In this document: in pieces, positions 6,411 to 7,701 of the stretch
How the letters are laid out: each line of letters opens with the position of its first letter
Position numbering within the stretch: position 1 is the first letter of the stretch
Origin: Streptococcus oralis
GTDB taxonomy: Bacteria; Bacillota; Bacilli; Lactobacillales; Streptococcaceae
Assembly (NCBI GenBank): GCA_937930605.1
Contig: CALHBZ010000187.1
Coordinates: forward strand, 1-7,701
Direction: 5' to 3'
DNA: 7,701 bases
Position numbers and translations under genes: made by a program
Notes under the pieces: generated by a model
Databases searched by the model: none
Told to the model about the DNA's origin: nothing
What the model saw: only the letters and a program-made list of their open reading frames with translations

Positions 6411-7391
6411 ATGATTAGTTCCATTAGCGCTGGAATTCTTGCCTTTCTATTGACCTTGATTGGCATTCCAGCCTTTATCCGATTTTATCGAAAAGCACAG
6501 ATTACGGGTCAGCAGATGCACGAGGATGTAAAGCAACACCAAGCTAAAGCTGGGACTCCAACCATGGGAGGTCTTGTCTTCCTTATCGTTGCAGTAGTTG
6601 TGAGCTTTCTGGTCGCTCTCTTTACCCAACAATTGACCAACAATGTTAGCATGATTTTGTTTATCTTGGTTTTGTATGGTTTGGTAGGTTTTTTGGATGA
6701 TTTCCTCAAGGTCTTTCGTAAGATCAACGAAGGCTTGAATCCTAAGCAAAAATTTGCTCTCCAGCTCCTTGGAGGAGTGATTTTCTACCTCTTTTATGAG
6801 CGTGGTGGCGATATGCTTTCAGTTTTTGGCTATCCTCTTCATTTGGGTATTTTCTATATTTTCTTTGCCCTCTTCTGGCTAGTTGGCTTTTCAAATGCGG
6901 TGAATCTGACTGACGGGATTGACGGCTTAGCGAGTATTTCAGTGGTGATTAGCTTGTCGGCCTATGGTGTGATTGCTTATATGCAAAATCAACTGGATAT
7001 TCTTCTTGTGATTCTTGCCATGATTGGTGGTTTGCTAGGTTTCTTCGTCTTTAACCACAAACCTGCCAAGGTCTTCATGGGAGATGTGGGAAGTTTGGCT
7101 CTTGGTGGGATGCTAGCAGCTATTTCTATGGCTCTCCACCAAGAATGGACCCTTTTGTTGATTGGGATTGTCTATGTCTTTGAGACAAGCTCTGTTATGA
7201 TACAGGTTACCTACTTCAAACTTAGTGGTGGGAAGCGTATCTTCCGTATGACACCTGTCCATCACCATTTTGAGCTTGGAGGATTCTCAGGCAAGGGCAA
7301 TCCTTGGAGCGAGTGGAAGGTTGACTTCTTCTTTTGGGGAGTTGGCCTTCTAGCAAGTCTCTTGACCTTAGCTTTTTTATACCTACTGTAA
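6411..7391 (+). CDS. mraY: Phospho-N-acetylmuramoyl-pentapeptide transferase MraY
   Basis: MraY transfers phospho-MurNAc-pentapeptide from UDP to undecaprenyl phosphate, forming lipid I at the inner face of the membrane, the first membrane step of peptidoglycan synthesis. The 326 residues have the usual length and about ten transmembrane helices. Family motifs are clear: AGTPTMGG (47-54), the Asp pair in GFLDDFLKV (DD at 96-97), [10 protein letters not shown] (165-174), the [11 protein letters not shown] loop (Asp225) and [11 protein letters not shown] (281-291), which together form the Mg2+ and nucleotide site. AGGAG (6400-6404) lies inside the end of pbpX, 6 nt from the ATG, and the genes are 1 nt apart, so translational coupling is likely. 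It is the last gene of the operon in this window. Its stop is followed by hairpins and no further plus-strand gene. Confidence 0.98.
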   Translation: MISSISAGILAFLLTLIGIPAFIRFYRKAQITGQQMHEDVKQHQAKAGTPTMGGLVFLIVAVVVSFLVALFTQQLTNNVSMILFILVLYGLVGFLDDFLKVFRKINEGLNPKQKFALQLLGGVIFYLFYERGGDMLSVFGYPLHLGIFYIFFALFWLVGFSNAVNLTDGIDGLASISVVISLSAYGVIAYMQNQLDILLVILAMIGGLLGFFVFNHKPAKVFMGDVGSLALGGMLAAISMALHQEWTLLLIGIVYVFETSSVMIQVTYFKLSGGKRIFRMTPVHHHFELGGFSGKGNPWSEWKVDFFFWGVGLLASLLTLAFLYLL

Positions 7392-7397
7392 AAAATA

Positions 7398-7409
7398 GAG
7401 AGTGCTCTC
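7398..7409. other. Short near-palindrome after mraY
   Basis: GAGAGTGCTCTC is two 5-base inverted arms around TG, 6 nt after the mraY stop. It has no T-run and is too small to be a good terminator. It might add to RNA 3'-end structure, or it may be chance. Confidence 0.2.
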
Positions 7410-7433
7410 GCATTGAGTAAAGTTTTCCATGAT

Positions 7434-7484
7434 AAAACGCATAGTATCAAGTTTTTTGAATGCCTGATAGTATGCGTTTTTAAT
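7434..7484 (+). terminator. Long inverted repeat, probable bidirectional terminator of the mraY operon
   Basis: AAAACGCATAGTATCA (7434-7449) pairs with TGATAGTATGCGTTTT (7465-7480) over 15 of 16 positions (one G-G mismatch) around a 15-nt loop. A-run and T-run flanks make it terminator-like on either strand. It lies 43 nt after the mraY stop. I believe similar AACGCATA...TATGCGTT hairpins occur elsewhere in pneumococcal genomes, so it may belong to a dispersed terminator-type repeat (from memory, unverified). Confidence 0.75.
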
Positions 7485-7661
7485 ATTTCTAAAATAAAAT
7501 CTCCCCTTATCTAGATATTCCAACATAAGTAATACTTGAAATTCAATCGTTTCAGATATTCAGGAACATCTTAGGGATTTGAGTTCAAAGTTTAAATATG
7601 GAAGTTCTTGGATTGTTGAAATGATAGATTTATTTTTCTCAAAGACCCAGTACTAACACAC
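7485..7661. other. AT-rich intergenic stretch without a convincing gene
   Basis: Together with the flanking hairpins, bases 7392-7701 form a 310-nt stretch with no supported gene. This part has no plus-strand frame with a ribosome site. A minus-strand frame with one internal stop is discussed in the findings. No RNA gene, CRISPR unit or recognisable repeat element was seen. Confidence 0.5.
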
Positions 7662-7692
7662 AAAAGGCCCCCTTGTTGCTAAGGGAGCCTTT
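7662..7692. terminator. Bidirectional terminator-like hairpin at the window edge
   Basis: AAAGGCCCCCTT (7663-7674) pairs with AAGGGAGCCTTT (7681-7692) with a single C-A mismatch and a 6-nt loop. A-run and T-run flanks fit termination on either strand. It most likely ends a convergent gene lying beyond the window, or backs up the hairpin at 7434. The side it serves cannot be decided here. Confidence 0.65.
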
Positions 7693-7701
7693 CTATATAT
7701 C

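Overview
The window comes from the chromosome of a mitis-group Streptococcus, most likely S. mitis or S. oralis or a close relative of S. pneumoniae. Four genes in the order rsmH-ftsL-pbpX-mraY read as the pneumococcal division/cell-wall (dcw-type) cluster. RsmH looks nearly pneumococcal. PBP2x and MraY differ from the S. pneumoniae R6 proteins (as I recall them) at many positions, and PBP2x has one extra N-terminal residue. These comparisons are from memory; no alignment was run.

Layout. (1) Bases 1-1670 hold the 3' part of a large LPXTG surface-protein gene. After about 110 residues of a mostly helical segment, a proline-rich linker and a second helical segment, it runs into exactly 50 uninterrupted hexapeptides (PEKPAE and variants, 900 bp). 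It ends in an LPETG sortase signal and a strong rho-independent terminator. (2) Bases 1744-2620 are mobile-element wreckage on the minus strand. The C-terminal half of an IS1167-like (ISL3 family) transposase, broken by several lesions, is joined to the first ~33 codons of an IS30-like transposase. (3) Bases 2620-2870 hold an orphan C-terminal reading frame on the minus strand and then the promoter region of rsmH. This has an extended -10 only about 9 nt from the ATG and no Shine-Dalgarno, so the rsmH mRNA may be nearly leaderless. (4) Bases 2872-7391 are the tightly packed operon rsmH-ftsL-pbpX-mraY, with gaps of 10, 3 and 1 nt and ribosome sites at or inside the end of the preceding gene. 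(5) Bases 7392-7701 contain no convincing gene. They hold a long imperfect inverted repeat that is probably the operon terminator, and a second bidirectional terminator-like hairpin at the window edge.

How the genes work together. RsmH methylates 16S rRNA and heads the operon. FtsL and PBP2x act in the septal divisome, PBP2x as the essential transpeptidase targeted by beta-lactams. MraY makes lipid I, the first membrane-linked peptidoglycan precursor. The surface protein is functionally separate: its long proline rod probably holds an N-terminal domain, outside this window, away from the cell wall. I see no clearly new multi-gene system. The most interesting items are the perfectly phased 50-unit repeat with its internal duplication history, the SD-less start of rsmH, the chimeric IS junction, and an active-site-proximal PBP2x variant pattern.
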